Positions 1-6,530 of a stretch of 6,530 nt of DNA are shown here, one piece after another. The notes under the pieces are model-generated. The model had not been told where the DNA came from. It did no database searches and saw nothing but the letters and a program-made list of their open reading frames with translations. The stretch spans positions 1-6,530 of the forward strand of contig DOCS01000066.1 of NCBI GenBank assembly GCA_003503355.1, written 5' to 3'. Source of the stretch: Opitutia bacterium. GTDB taxonomy: Bacteria; Verrucomicrobiota; Verrucomicrobiia; Opitutales; Coraliomargaritaceae. The translations under genes were made by a program, and so were the position numbers. The stretch's first letter is position 1, and each line of letters opens with the position of its first letter.

Positions 1-349
1 TCCGAAGGGGCTGTCGCTGTTCGAATTGCGCCGCATTATCGAGACAGTGCCGCCGGAGGAGAACCCCGCCGTGCATGCCTATCAGGTGCGTTATTTCTCG
101 CTGCTCGCTGCGCCCTTTAGTTGCCTGGTGGTGGTGGGCCTCGCGGTGCCATTTGCCGTTTCCGGTGTGCGGACGAATCCGATGATCGGGGTCTCCAAGT
201 GCATGGGCTATTTTGCGATCTTTTATGTGTTGATCAGTATCGCGACTATTTTGGGCGAGCGGCAGGTCATCCCCGTGGTGCTGGCCGCATGGCTGCCCAA
301 TATCGTGATGTTGGGGGCCGCCGCATGGTTCTTTCGTCAAGCACGCTAG
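1..349 (+). CDS. LptF/LptG-family lipopolysaccharide export permease, C-terminal part (5' end outside window)
   Basis: The frame is open from the window edge (first full codon at 2) and ends at TAG 347-349, leaving about 115 residues. Three hydrophobic segments are visible: around YFSLLAAPFSCLVVVGLAVP, KCMGYFAIFYVLISIATIL, and a final one beginning VIPVVLAAWLPN. The ELRR...NPAVHAYQVRYF lead-in, the first helix with its PF motif, the short loop with a conserved Arg, and the AAWLPN helix are typical of the last three membrane helices of LptF/LptG. In the family these helices follow the periplasmic jellyroll domain. LptF and LptG pair with the LptB ATPase in the inner membrane to extract lipopolysaccharide and pass it through LptC and LptA to the outer membrane. 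LptF cannot be told from LptG with the N-terminal half missing. The methyltransferase gene starts 11 bases downstream on the same strand, so co-transcription is likely. Confidence 0.85.
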   Translation, partial: PKGLSLFELRRIIETVPPEENPAVHAYQVRYFSLLAAPFSCLVVVGLAVPFAVSGVRTNPMIGVSKCMGYFAIFYVLISIATILGERQVIPVVLAAWLPNIVMLGAAAWFFRQAR

Positions 350-360
350 TTGTTCTATTT

Positions 361-1509
361 ATGGATTTTTCACAGGAAAACGTGCTCCGTTTGCAGAGCG
401 ATGCTTCGGGGCTAATATTGGGGCACCCGTGGGTCGGTCTCGAAAACTTGGATTTAGCTGATGGCGTGCTGCCGGACGCAGTGGCAGCGACTTTGCAGGG
501 CGACGATGGTCATTCGATGGGCAGTGGCGTGTTTGACCGCCGCGACCAGTCGGCTGCGTGGCGGCGCTTTAGTTGGGCGGAGGGCGTGGCGTTCGACGAG
601 AGTTATCTCGCCGATGCGATCCAAGAAGCCTTGGCTCGCCGCGGAGAGGCCAGTTGCCAGCGTCTGATCAGTGCCGATGCCGATTATTTGCCGGGGCTGA
701 TCGTGGAAAAATATGACGATGTGCTGACGATTACGGCGGAAACGGCCGCGGTCGACGCACACCTGGATGTGATTGCGGAGATTTTGAAGGAGCACTTCAA
801 TCCGCGGGAGATCGTATTTCTCAATGATTGCGAAGTGCGGGAGGCGTTTGGTTTAGAGCGCAGCATCCGTACGCTGAGCGGTAATAATTTGAAAGGGCGT
901 TGGATTGAAATCGATGAGGTGGCGTATCGACTCGATTTAATGCATCCGCAAAAGCCGCGTTTCTTCTTGGATCAACGCGAGCAACATGCGCTGGTGGGGA
1001 GTCTGTGTGACGGGCGTGTGGTGTTGGATGCATTTTCCCATTCCGGGGCGTTTGCGCTGCAGGCCTTAAAGGGCGGGGCGGAACATGTCGTGGCGACTGA
1101 CTTTTCAGATACCTGTGTGAAAGCCATCGGCGCGAATGCACAGCGCAACGAATGTTTTGTCGAAACCATGGATTGTGACGCTGCGGCTTTTCTTGCCGAG
1201 CGCACGGTCGGGGATTTTGACTGCATTGTGCTGGATCCGCCTGCGCTGGAGGATGGTGATTTGGCGAGCCTGCACCAGCTGCATGCCAGTGCGTTTGCCT
1301 GTTTGCCGCCGGGTGGTGTGTTGGCCACTTACTGTCGTTCGTCGACGGTGACTCAGGAGGCCTTTGAGCGCATGGTGGGCGCTGCCGCGGCAGCAGTCGG
1401 TCGTGAAGGTCGTATCTTTGCACGCACCGGTCAGCCGTTTGATTTTCCTACACTGTTAAACTTGCCCCAGAGTTATGCGCTCAAGGGGCTGATTCTGCAG
1501 GTCGAGTGA
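361..1509 (+). CDS. RlmI-like class I SAM-dependent rRNA (cytosine-C5) methyltransferase
   Basis: This is a 382-residue protein, close to the roughly 396 of E. coli RlmI, which makes m5C1962 in 23S rRNA. An N-terminal PUA-like RNA-binding domain carries the GHPWV motif (residues 21-25). A linking domain contains RLISADADYLPGLIVEKY (101-118), matching the RLI...D.LPG...D.. block of RlmI. The Rossmann methyltransferase domain follows: FFLDQR (201-206), SAM-binding motif I VLDAFSHSGAFA (221-232), acidic ATD (245-247), motif IV DCIVLDPP (287-294), and YCRSS (324-328), whose Cys325 sits where the catalytic Cys of RlmI lies. The C-terminus LPQSYALKGLILQV is also family-typical. Oddly, the usual KTGxxLDQR signature reads KPRFFLDQR. 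The ATG at 361 was chosen because homology begins just after it. An in-frame ATG at 325 has a G-run upstream but would overlap the permease gene. The family is sure; the exact target base is inferred. Confidence 0.88.
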   Translation: MDFSQENVLRLQSDASGLILGHPWVGLENLDLADGVLPDAVAATLQGDDGHSMGSGVFDRRDQSAAWRRFSWAEGVAFDESYLADAIQEALARRGEASCQRLISADADYLPGLIVEKYDDVLTITAETAAVDAHLDVIAEILKEHFNPREIVFLNDCEVREAFGLERSIRTLSGNNLKGRWIEIDEVAYRLDLMHPQKPRFFLDQREQHALVGSLCDGRVVLDAFSHSGAFALQALKGGAEHVVATDFSDTCVKAIGANAQRNECFVETMDCDAAAFLAERTVGDFDCIVLDPPALEDGDLASLHQLHASAFACLPPGGVLATYCRSSTVTQEAFERMVGAAAAAVGREGRIFARTGQPFDFPTLLNLPQSYALKGLILQVE

Positions 1510-1512
1510 CGC

Positions 1513-2781
1513 TTAATTCGCGGTAATCAGCCGTGCGCCTGCTTTTTCCAGATCCGCGCCGCTTGGCGCTTGGAAGGCGCCGAGTGCGAACTCAGGCAGG
1601 ATGGACAGTAGGTGATCGAAGATGTCTCCCTGTATGTCTTCAAAGTTCGCCCACGCGGTGTCGTTGGCGAAGGCGTACAGTTCGATCGGTAGGCCAGTCT
1701 GGGTCGGTGGGAGTTGGCGCACCAGCAGTGTCATGCCGCTTTGATGAATTTTTGGATGGTTGCGCAGGTAGGCCACGCAGTAGGCGCGGAAGGTGCCGAC
1801 GTTGGTGAGGCGGCGTCCGTTGATTAATTCGGAGAAGTCGTCGGCAACGTTGGCATTGTAGTGCTGGATGTCGTCGAGTTTGGATTCCAAGTAGGGGCGC
1901 AGGATGTTGATGCGTTTGAAGCGTTCCAGCAGCGTTTCGTCGGCAAATTGAATGGTGCGCAGGTCAATCTGTAGCGAGCGTTTGATGCGGCGGCCGCCGG
2001 ATTCGCTCATGCCGCGCCAGTTTTTAAACGAGTCGGAGATCAGCGCATAGGTCGGGATGGTGGTAATGGTCTTGTCCCAGTTCTGCACTTTTACCGTGGT
2101 GAGCGAGACGTCGATCACATCCCCGTCCGCGCCGCTGCCGGGCATTTCGATCCAGTCGCCGACCATCACCATATTGTTGACCGAGAGTTGGAAGCCGGCG
2201 ACCAGGCCGAGAATGGCGTCCTTAAAGATGAGGAGTAAAATCGCGGTCACCGCACCGAGTCCGGAGAAAAGCACCAGCGGTGATTTGCCGAGGATGGCTG
2301 AGAGAATGAAAATGCAACCGACTAGGTTGATGACCAGCTTCGCAGCCTGGATGAAGCTTTTGGCGGGGAAGCGCTTGCCGACCGGGAGTCGGTCCCAGAT
2401 TGCGCGGCAGAAGTTGAGCACGCCATCGATGATCAATAGCGCGATGACGATCAGATAGATGTTGACCACGACTTGGCAGAACGCGATCAGCTGCGGGTGC
2501 GTCTCAAAAAGTGTCGGCGCGAAAAAGTGGATGATCGCTGCTGGAACGATGTGCGAGAAGCGGATCAGCACGCGGTGTTCGGCTAGTTTGTCGTCCCACT
2601 GGGCACCCGACTTGTGAATGAGTGGGTGGATGACCGAGTTGATGAAGCGCTTGGCTGCGTAGTTGGCTAGCCATGCTAATCCCGCGAGGTACAGCGCCGA
2701 AACGAGTAAGCCGAGGATTTGGGCGATACCAGTTGCGAATTTAAATTGAAGGAGCCAGTTGGAGATGTTTTCAGCAGTCAC
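1513..2781 (-). CDS. ybdG: YbdG-type mechanosensitive channel (MscS superfamily, miniconductance class)
   Basis: This is a 422-residue inner-membrane protein, close to E. coli YbdG (415). Channels of this kind open under membrane tension and release solutes on osmotic downshift. There are about five hydrophobic stretches, near residues 18-43, 76-92, 101-125, 145-165 and 168-198. The last is the pore-lining helix, with FSGLGAVTAILLLIFKDAIL (172-191) like the Gly/Ala-rich TM3 of MscS. The beta domain follows: VNNMVMVGDWIEMP (201-214), GDVIDVSLTTVKVQNWD (220-236) and TTIPTYALISDSFKNW (240-255). The segment RGMSESGGRRIKRSLQID (256-273) and the C-terminal stretch containing RAYCVAYLRNHPKI point to the YbdG subgroup rather than short MscS. 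The start is a GTG at 2781-2779; an in-frame TGA lies 21-23 bases upstream, so little extension is possible. AGG abuts the GTG directly, which is too close for a normal ribosome site. No clear promoter is visible upstream. Confidence 0.9.
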   Translation of the reverse strand: MTAENISNWLLQFKFATGIAQILGLLVSALYLAGLAWLANYAAKRFINSVIHPLIHKSGAQWDDKLAEHRVLIRFSHIVPAAIIHFFAPTLFETHPQLIAFCQVVVNIYLIVIALLIIDGVLNFCRAIWDRLPVGKRFPAKSFIQAAKLVINLVGCIFILSAILGKSPLVLFSGLGAVTAILLLIFKDAILGLVAGFQLSVNNMVMVGDWIEMPGSGADGDVIDVSLTTVKVQNWDKTITTIPTYALISDSFKNWRGMSESGGRRIKRSLQIDLRTIQFADETLLERFKRINILRPYLESKLDDIQHYNANVADDFSELINGRRLTNVGTFRAYCVAYLRNHPKIHQSGMTLLVRQLPPTQTGLPIELYAFANDTAWANFEDIQGDIFDHLLSILPEFALGAFQAPSGADLEKAGARLITAN

Positions 2782-3073
2782 CCTGCTAGGGATGGCGAGT
2801 CTTCAGCTGTTTTACAATGCTAGAGGCGGTCGGCGTGTGGTGTTTGTTGCCCGTTATCGAGTGGTCCGCCTTTTTTGTTGGCTGGGGTAAGATGTGCTGG
2901 TCGCGACAATTCGAGCTGGATGGCGACCAATTTGCATGTGAAGTCGAGAGCCGGGTGGGGGACGAGCCGCTTTCGCTGGTCTCAGTGGATGTCATCGAGA
3001 TGAATCGCTGCTTGCTGCGCTTTTATTTTTAGAGGCCGCGCAGCTCGAGCGGGTGAAGTTCCGCTGGGATTGC
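2782..3073. other. 292-base spacer between the channel gene and the Lon-domain gene
   Basis: This spacer follows the stop of the Lon-domain gene and precedes the GTG of the channel gene, both on the minus strand. I find no convincing sigma-70 promoter pair for the channel gene. I also find no hairpin followed by a T-tract that would end the Lon-domain transcript. A 7-bp inverted repeat (GCTGCGC at 3014-3020 with GCGCAGC at 3038-3044) has a 17-base T/A-rich loop but no T-run after it. The only other content is a doubtful short plus-strand reading frame, described separately. Read-through from the Lon-domain operon into the channel gene is therefore possible. Confidence 0.5.
2892..3032 (+). CDS. 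Possible small protein (46 aa), unrecognised
   Basis: An ATG at 2892 opens a 46-residue frame ending at TAG 3030-3032; an in-frame ATG at 2817 would make it 71 residues. I do not recognise a family. In its favour, the codons show a G-rich first position, and the protein has an ordinary mixed composition with beta-like alternation (FELDGDQFACEVESR, then LSLVSVDVIEMN). The 25 residues added by the earlier start are Trp/Phe/Val-rich and look less protein-like. A GGGG run sits 4 bases before the 2892 ATG, a weak ribosome-site candidate. Against it, the frame is short, lies alone on this strand between two minus-strand genes, and has no visible promoter. It could be non-coding leader DNA or a remnant. 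Confidence 0.3.
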   Translation: MCWSRQFELDGDQFACEVESRVGDEPLSLVSVDVIEMNRCLLRFYF

Positions 3074-3754
3074 CTAGTTGTTGCCGATATGCTCGTCGTT
3101 CAGATCGCCGCGCAGCTTCAGGTCGAGTTTGAGGCGTTTGATTTCTGAGTGCAGAAATTGTTCGAATTTTTCGTAGCGTGGCAGGATTTCCCTGGTTTCG
3201 AGCAGCGCTTGTTTGAGCGTTGCCGAGGAGCACAGCGTGTAAATGGCCAGATCGAGTGCATTTTCCGGTTCGCTGACGGCACCCAGGAATTGCAGAACTT
3301 CTTGCGGGATTGCCGCGCCGAGGCGTATTTGAGTCTGGATAAGGTCGAGCAGCCGGCTTTGGATCGTAGCCAAATGCGCCGCGGTGCCGCCTGGTTCACT
3401 CAGGATTTGACGGATGCGGGCTCGGCGGTACGGGGCTTCGCTGACAATGGTTTCCAACTCCACGCGGGCGAGTCCTTGCAGTACCAGATTGGAGCTACCG
3501 TCGGGGTTTTGTTTGCAGGCCCGCACCACGCCAATCGCGGCGATCGAGTAGGACGTCTCCGAATTGGCGGCCTCTTCACTGCGCTCGTCCAGCGCGGCGA
3601 CCGCGAAGATGCGATCGTTGGCGAGGACATCACTCAGCATTTCCCGATAGCGGGGTTCGAAAATGAACAACGGCATCAAGGCCTGCGGAAAGAGCACCGT
3701 TGAACTGAGCGTCATGACCGGCACTTCGCTGGGGAGATCGACCTCTTGAATCAT
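3074..3754 (-). CDS. Stand-alone Lon N-terminal (substrate-binding) domain protein
   Basis: This is a 226-residue protein. It opens with VPVMTLSSTVLFPQALMPLF (11-30) and IFEPRYREML (31-40), the first strands of the Lon substrate-binding domain (LAN/PUA-like fold). Then come IAAIGVVRACKQNPDGSSNL (71-90) and VLQGLARVEL (91-100), the second half of the beta fold. Residues about 125-212 look helical, as in the bundle after that domain. Walker motifs and the Ser-Lys protease dyad of full Lon are absent, and the length fits Lon-domain-only proteins. Their function is poorly defined; binding to unfolded polypeptide or assisting quality control is an inference. The frame is open further upstream, but the residues before Met at 3754 are a Ser/Thr/Arg-rich shadow of the preceding gene, so 3754 is preferred. 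A Met at 3715 is a shorter alternative. The gene lies 34 bases after the Cdd1-like gene, probably in one operon. Confidence 0.85.
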   Translation of the reverse strand: MIQEVDLPSEVPVMTLSSTVLFPQALMPLFIFEPRYREMLSDVLANDRIFAVAALDERSEEAANSETSYSIAAIGVVRACKQNPDGSSNLVLQGLARVELETIVSEAPYRRARIRQILSEPGGTAAHLATIQSRLLDLIQTQIRLGAAIPQEVLQFLGAVSEPENALDLAIYTLCSSATLKQALLETREILPRYEKFEQFLHSEIKRLKLDLKLRGDLNDEHIGNN

Positions 3755-3788
3755 AATGGGCAGGTTCGCCGTCTGCGGTTGGGGGGCT

Positions 3789-4073
3789 CTAGTTCCACGC
3801 ATCAGGATGCAGCTTAGCTTGCTCGGGGTCTGAATGCTCCGCATAGTAGACGGCCATGCGGAAATAACGAATGCGGTCGTCTGGAATGTTCGCCTGTTGG
3901 CGCTTGGCTTCTTCGAATAGCACTTCCGGAGCCCGGCCTTGCAGTTCGTAGATTTCCTGGATGCCGATGTCGATGAAGTTGCGCGCGACAACGACATCCA
4001 TGCGTGGAATGCGCATCAACGCTGAGTTCAACGCCTCGTAGTCGACCTTCTTTTTCTTCTTTAGCGGGAGCAT
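3789..4073 (-). CDS. Cdd1-type (pathogenicity-locus family) helix-hairpin-helix small protein
   Basis: This is a 94-residue protein with a lysine run at positions 5-9. Residues 14-56 follow the Cdd1 pattern: LMRIP (19-23), VVARNFIDIGI (28-38), ELQGRAPEVLFEEA (43-56). DDRIRYFRMAVYYA (65-78) and a C-terminal Trp then match the family's second half, which often has a Cys or Arg before the FxxAVYYA-like helix. These proteins are predicted to carry a helix-hairpin-helix, a fold usually binding DNA backbone; no firm biological role is established. The family's hairpin is normally IPGVG or similar, but here it reads IPRMD (22-26), so both glycines are missing and DNA binding by that loop is doubtful. 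The ATG at 4073 gives the expected length; no Shine-Dalgarno is visible. It is probably first in an operon with the Lon-domain gene and is divergent from dnaK. Confidence 0.75.
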   Translation of the reverse strand: MLPLKKKKKVDYEALNSALMRIPRMDVVVARNFIDIGIQEIYELQGRAPEVLFEEAKRQQANIPDDRIRYFRMAVYYAEHSDPEQAKLHPDAWN

Positions 4074-4092
4074 TGCCGGCAGTTGAAGCTAG

Positions 4093-4098
4093 ATTGTA
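4093..4098 (-). promoter_or_regulatory. Candidate -10 element for the Cdd1-like/Lon-domain operon
   Basis: Read on the minus strand, this is TACAAT, a 5/6 match to TATAAT. It lies 19 bases before the ATG at 4073, so a start of transcription about 7 bases downstream would leave a leader of roughly 13 bases. No good -35 stands at 16-18 bases spacing, so activator dependence or a false match are both possible. Confidence 0.35.
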
Positions 4099-4137
4099 CG
4101 CAAATGCAATCCGTTCGGATGAATGCGGATGTCTTTT

Positions 4138-4226
4138 TGTGACACACACGTGTGACATTGACTTTAAGGTGTGACATCGAGTGTGCCATATTGGCTTAAA
4201 TCTATGTGCCAGCTTTTTGTGTGTCG
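4138..4226 (+). repeat. Cluster of TGTGACA / TGTGCCA direct repeats upstream of dnaK
   Basis: TGTGACA occurs at 4138-4144, 4151-4157 and 4170-4176, and TGTGCCA at 4182-4188 and 4205-4211. A looser TGTGTCG lies at 4220-4226. Successive starts are 13, 19, 12, 23 and 15 bases apart. All run in the same direction, towards dnaK, and fill the middle of the divergent spacer. Such a series looks like an array of half-sites for a regulator. TGTGA is also the CRP half-site, but no matching TCACA lies at CRP spacing. The function is inferred from position only. Confidence 0.5.
4145..4154. repeat. Perfect 10-bp palindrome CACACGTGTG
   Basis: The sequence equals its own reverse complement over all ten bases. 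It lies between the first two TGTGACA copies, in the spacer shared by dnaK and the divergent operon. The symmetry fits a dimeric DNA-binding protein, but alternating CA/TG tracts also produce short palindromes by chance. Confidence 0.4.
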
Positions 4227-4229
4227 TAT

Positions 4230-4257
4230 TTGCTTTGTTTTTAAAGTAGCTTATGCT
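4230..4257 (+). promoter_or_regulatory. Candidate dnaK promoter
   Basis: TTGCTT (4230-4235) and TATGCT (4252-4257) are 16 bases apart and would start transcription near 4264, giving a leader of about 48 bases. The matches are only 3/6 and 4/6. An alternative uses GTGACA at 4171-4176 (5/6 to TTGACA), inside a repeat unit, with TTAAAT at 4196-4201, but the 19-base spacing is long. I see neither a CIRCE inverted repeat nor a clear sigma-32 promoter. Which promoter is used cannot be settled from sequence. Confidence 0.3.
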
Positions 4258-4311
4258 GAGTCGCTTGTGAGTTTTGGTGCTGTCTGGCACTGGCTCTGCT
4301 TAGATGCTGGC

Positions 4312-6258
<1,947 letters not shown>

Positions 6259-6268
6259 GCTTTAACCG

Positions 6269-6303
6269 GGTGCGCACGTGTTCATTGCCCGTGCGCACCT
6301 TTT
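6269..6303 (+). terminator. Intrinsic terminator after dnaK
   Basis: GGTGCGCACG (6269-6278) and CGTGCGCACC (6290-6299) form a perfect 10-bp GC-rich stem with an 11-base loop, followed by TTTTGTT. It begins 10 bases after the dnaK stop. The T-run is short, so some read-through into groES is possible. Confidence 0.85.
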
Positions 6304-6331
6304 GTTAATCAGTAAATCTCCAAACTAAAAA
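6302..6331 (+). promoter_or_regulatory. Possible groES promoter in AT-rich leader
   Basis: TTGTTA (6302-6307) and TAAAAA (6326-6331), 18 bases apart, are each 4/6 matches to the sigma-70 boxes. A transcript from here would start only a few bases before the groES ATG. The stretch 6301-6342 has 8 G or C in 42 bases, far below its surroundings, so chance matches are likely. The placement directly after a terminator is the main support. Confidence 0.25.
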
Positions 6332-6342
6332 TAAATAAAAGT

Positions 6343-6530
6343 ATGAAAATCAAACCACTCGGTGAACGCGTTCTGTTGAAGCGCATTGAAGAAGATGAAC
6401 AAGTCCGTGGCGGCATCATCATTCCTGATTCCGCTAAGGAAAAGTCCCAGGAAGCTGAAGTTGTGGCGCTTGGCACAGGCAAGGCAGACGACAAGCCTTT
6501 TTATGTCAAGGAAGGCGACAAAGTACTGCT
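6343..6530 (+). CDS. groES: Co-chaperonin GroES, N-terminal part (3' end outside window)
   Basis: The first 62 residues are visible; the frame is open at the window edge (family length about 95). [14 protein letters not shown] is the standard opening strand. [20 protein letters not shown] covers the mobile loop, whose GGIII part is the hydrophobic tripeptide region that docks on Gro[13 protein letters not shown] and VKEGDKVL follow as in the family. GroES forms a seven-subunit lid over GroEL rings and encloses folding substrate in the cytosol; groEL is expected directly downstream but is not seen. The ATG at 6343 lies 84 bases after the dnaK stop, beyond the terminator. The leader is A-rich, with no Shine-Dalgarno. 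Confidence 0.98.
   Translation, partial: MKIKPLGERVLLKRIEEDEQVRGGIIIPDSAKEKSQEAEVVALGTGKADDKPFYVKEGDKVL

Noticed and set aside
121..360. Upstream extension of the methyltransferase frame by 80 residues
   Set aside because: This part runs through the permease gene in another frame and reads as Gly/Arg-rich noise. RlmI homology begins only after the Met at 361.
2786..2995. 69-residue minus-strand frame in the spacer
   Set aside because: The composition is Ser/Thr/His-rich, typical of an antisense or non-coding frame, with no family resemblance.
3014..3044. 7-bp inverted repeat as a terminator for the Lon-domain operon
   Set aside because: The loop is 17 bases and no T-run follows the stem on either strand.
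3149..3703. 184-residue plus-strand frame opposite the Lon-domain gene
   Set aside because: It is a shadow of the Lon-domain gene with no recognisable domain, while the minus-strand product matches a known fold.
3755..3997. N-terminal extension of the Lon-domain protein
   Set aside because: It overlaps most of the Cdd1-like gene in another frame and is Ser/Thr/Lys/Arg-rich. The Lon domain begins right after Met at 3754.
4138..4157. TGTGA motifs as a CRP site
   Set aside because: A CRP site needs TGTGA-N6-TCACA in inverted orientation; these copies are direct repeats.
4277..4290. GTGC-N6-GCAC inverted repeat as a CIRCE/HrcA operator
   Set aside because: CIRCE is TTAGCACTC-N9-GAGTGCTAA; only four bases per arm pair here and the spacing differs.
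4171..4311. Upstream extension of DnaK by 47 residues
   Set aside because: The DnaK start [13 protein letters not shown] is nearly invariant; the upstream residues resemble no Hsp70 and cover the repeat and promoter region.

Overview
The window looks like ordinary chromosomal sequence from a Gram-negative bacterium. It encodes the end of an LptF/LptG lipopolysaccharide exporter permease, which implies an outer membrane, plus housekeeping chaperones. The DnaK sequence, the dnaK-groES adjacency and the lack of Shine-Dalgarno signals are compatible with Verrucomicrobiota (Opitutales/Puniceicoccales type). That placement is an inference from general resemblance and has not been tested by search. 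There are no mobile elements, CRISPR arrays or RNA genes that I can see.

Layout. Positions 1-1509 (+) hold the 3' end of an LptF/LptG-type permease, then 11 bases later a complete RlmI-like PUA-plus-Rossmann rRNA methyltransferase. It ends 3 bases from the convergent end of a YbdG-type mechanosensitive channel gene (1513-2781, -). Positions 2782-3073 are a 292-base spacer with one doubtful small + strand reading frame. Positions 3074-4073 (-) form a probable two-gene operon: a Cdd1-type helix-hairpin-helix small protein, followed by a stand-alone Lon substrate-binding-domain protein without ATPase or protease parts. Positions 4074-4311 are a divergent regulatory spacer with a striking cluster of TGTGACA/TGTGCCA repeats. 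Positions 4312-6258 (+) encode full-length DnaK, followed by a strong intrinsic terminator (6269-6303), an AT-rich leader, and the beginning of groES (6343 to the window end, open).

How the genes fit together. The right half is a protein-quality-control neighbourhood: DnaK and GroES (GroEL is expected just beyond the window), with a Lon-domain protein transcribed divergently. The hairpin between dnaK and groES suggests that the two are at least partly uncoupled, so groES may have its own promoter in the AT-rich leader. The left half covers the envelope (LPS export, osmotic-shock channel) and ribosome modification.

I found no convincing undescribed multi-gene system. The points most worth a second look are the repeat cluster upstream of dnaK, the natural Ala/Ala substrate arch in DnaK, the absence of Shine-Dalgarno motifs at every start, and the altered signature motifs in the methyltransferase and the Cdd1-like protein.
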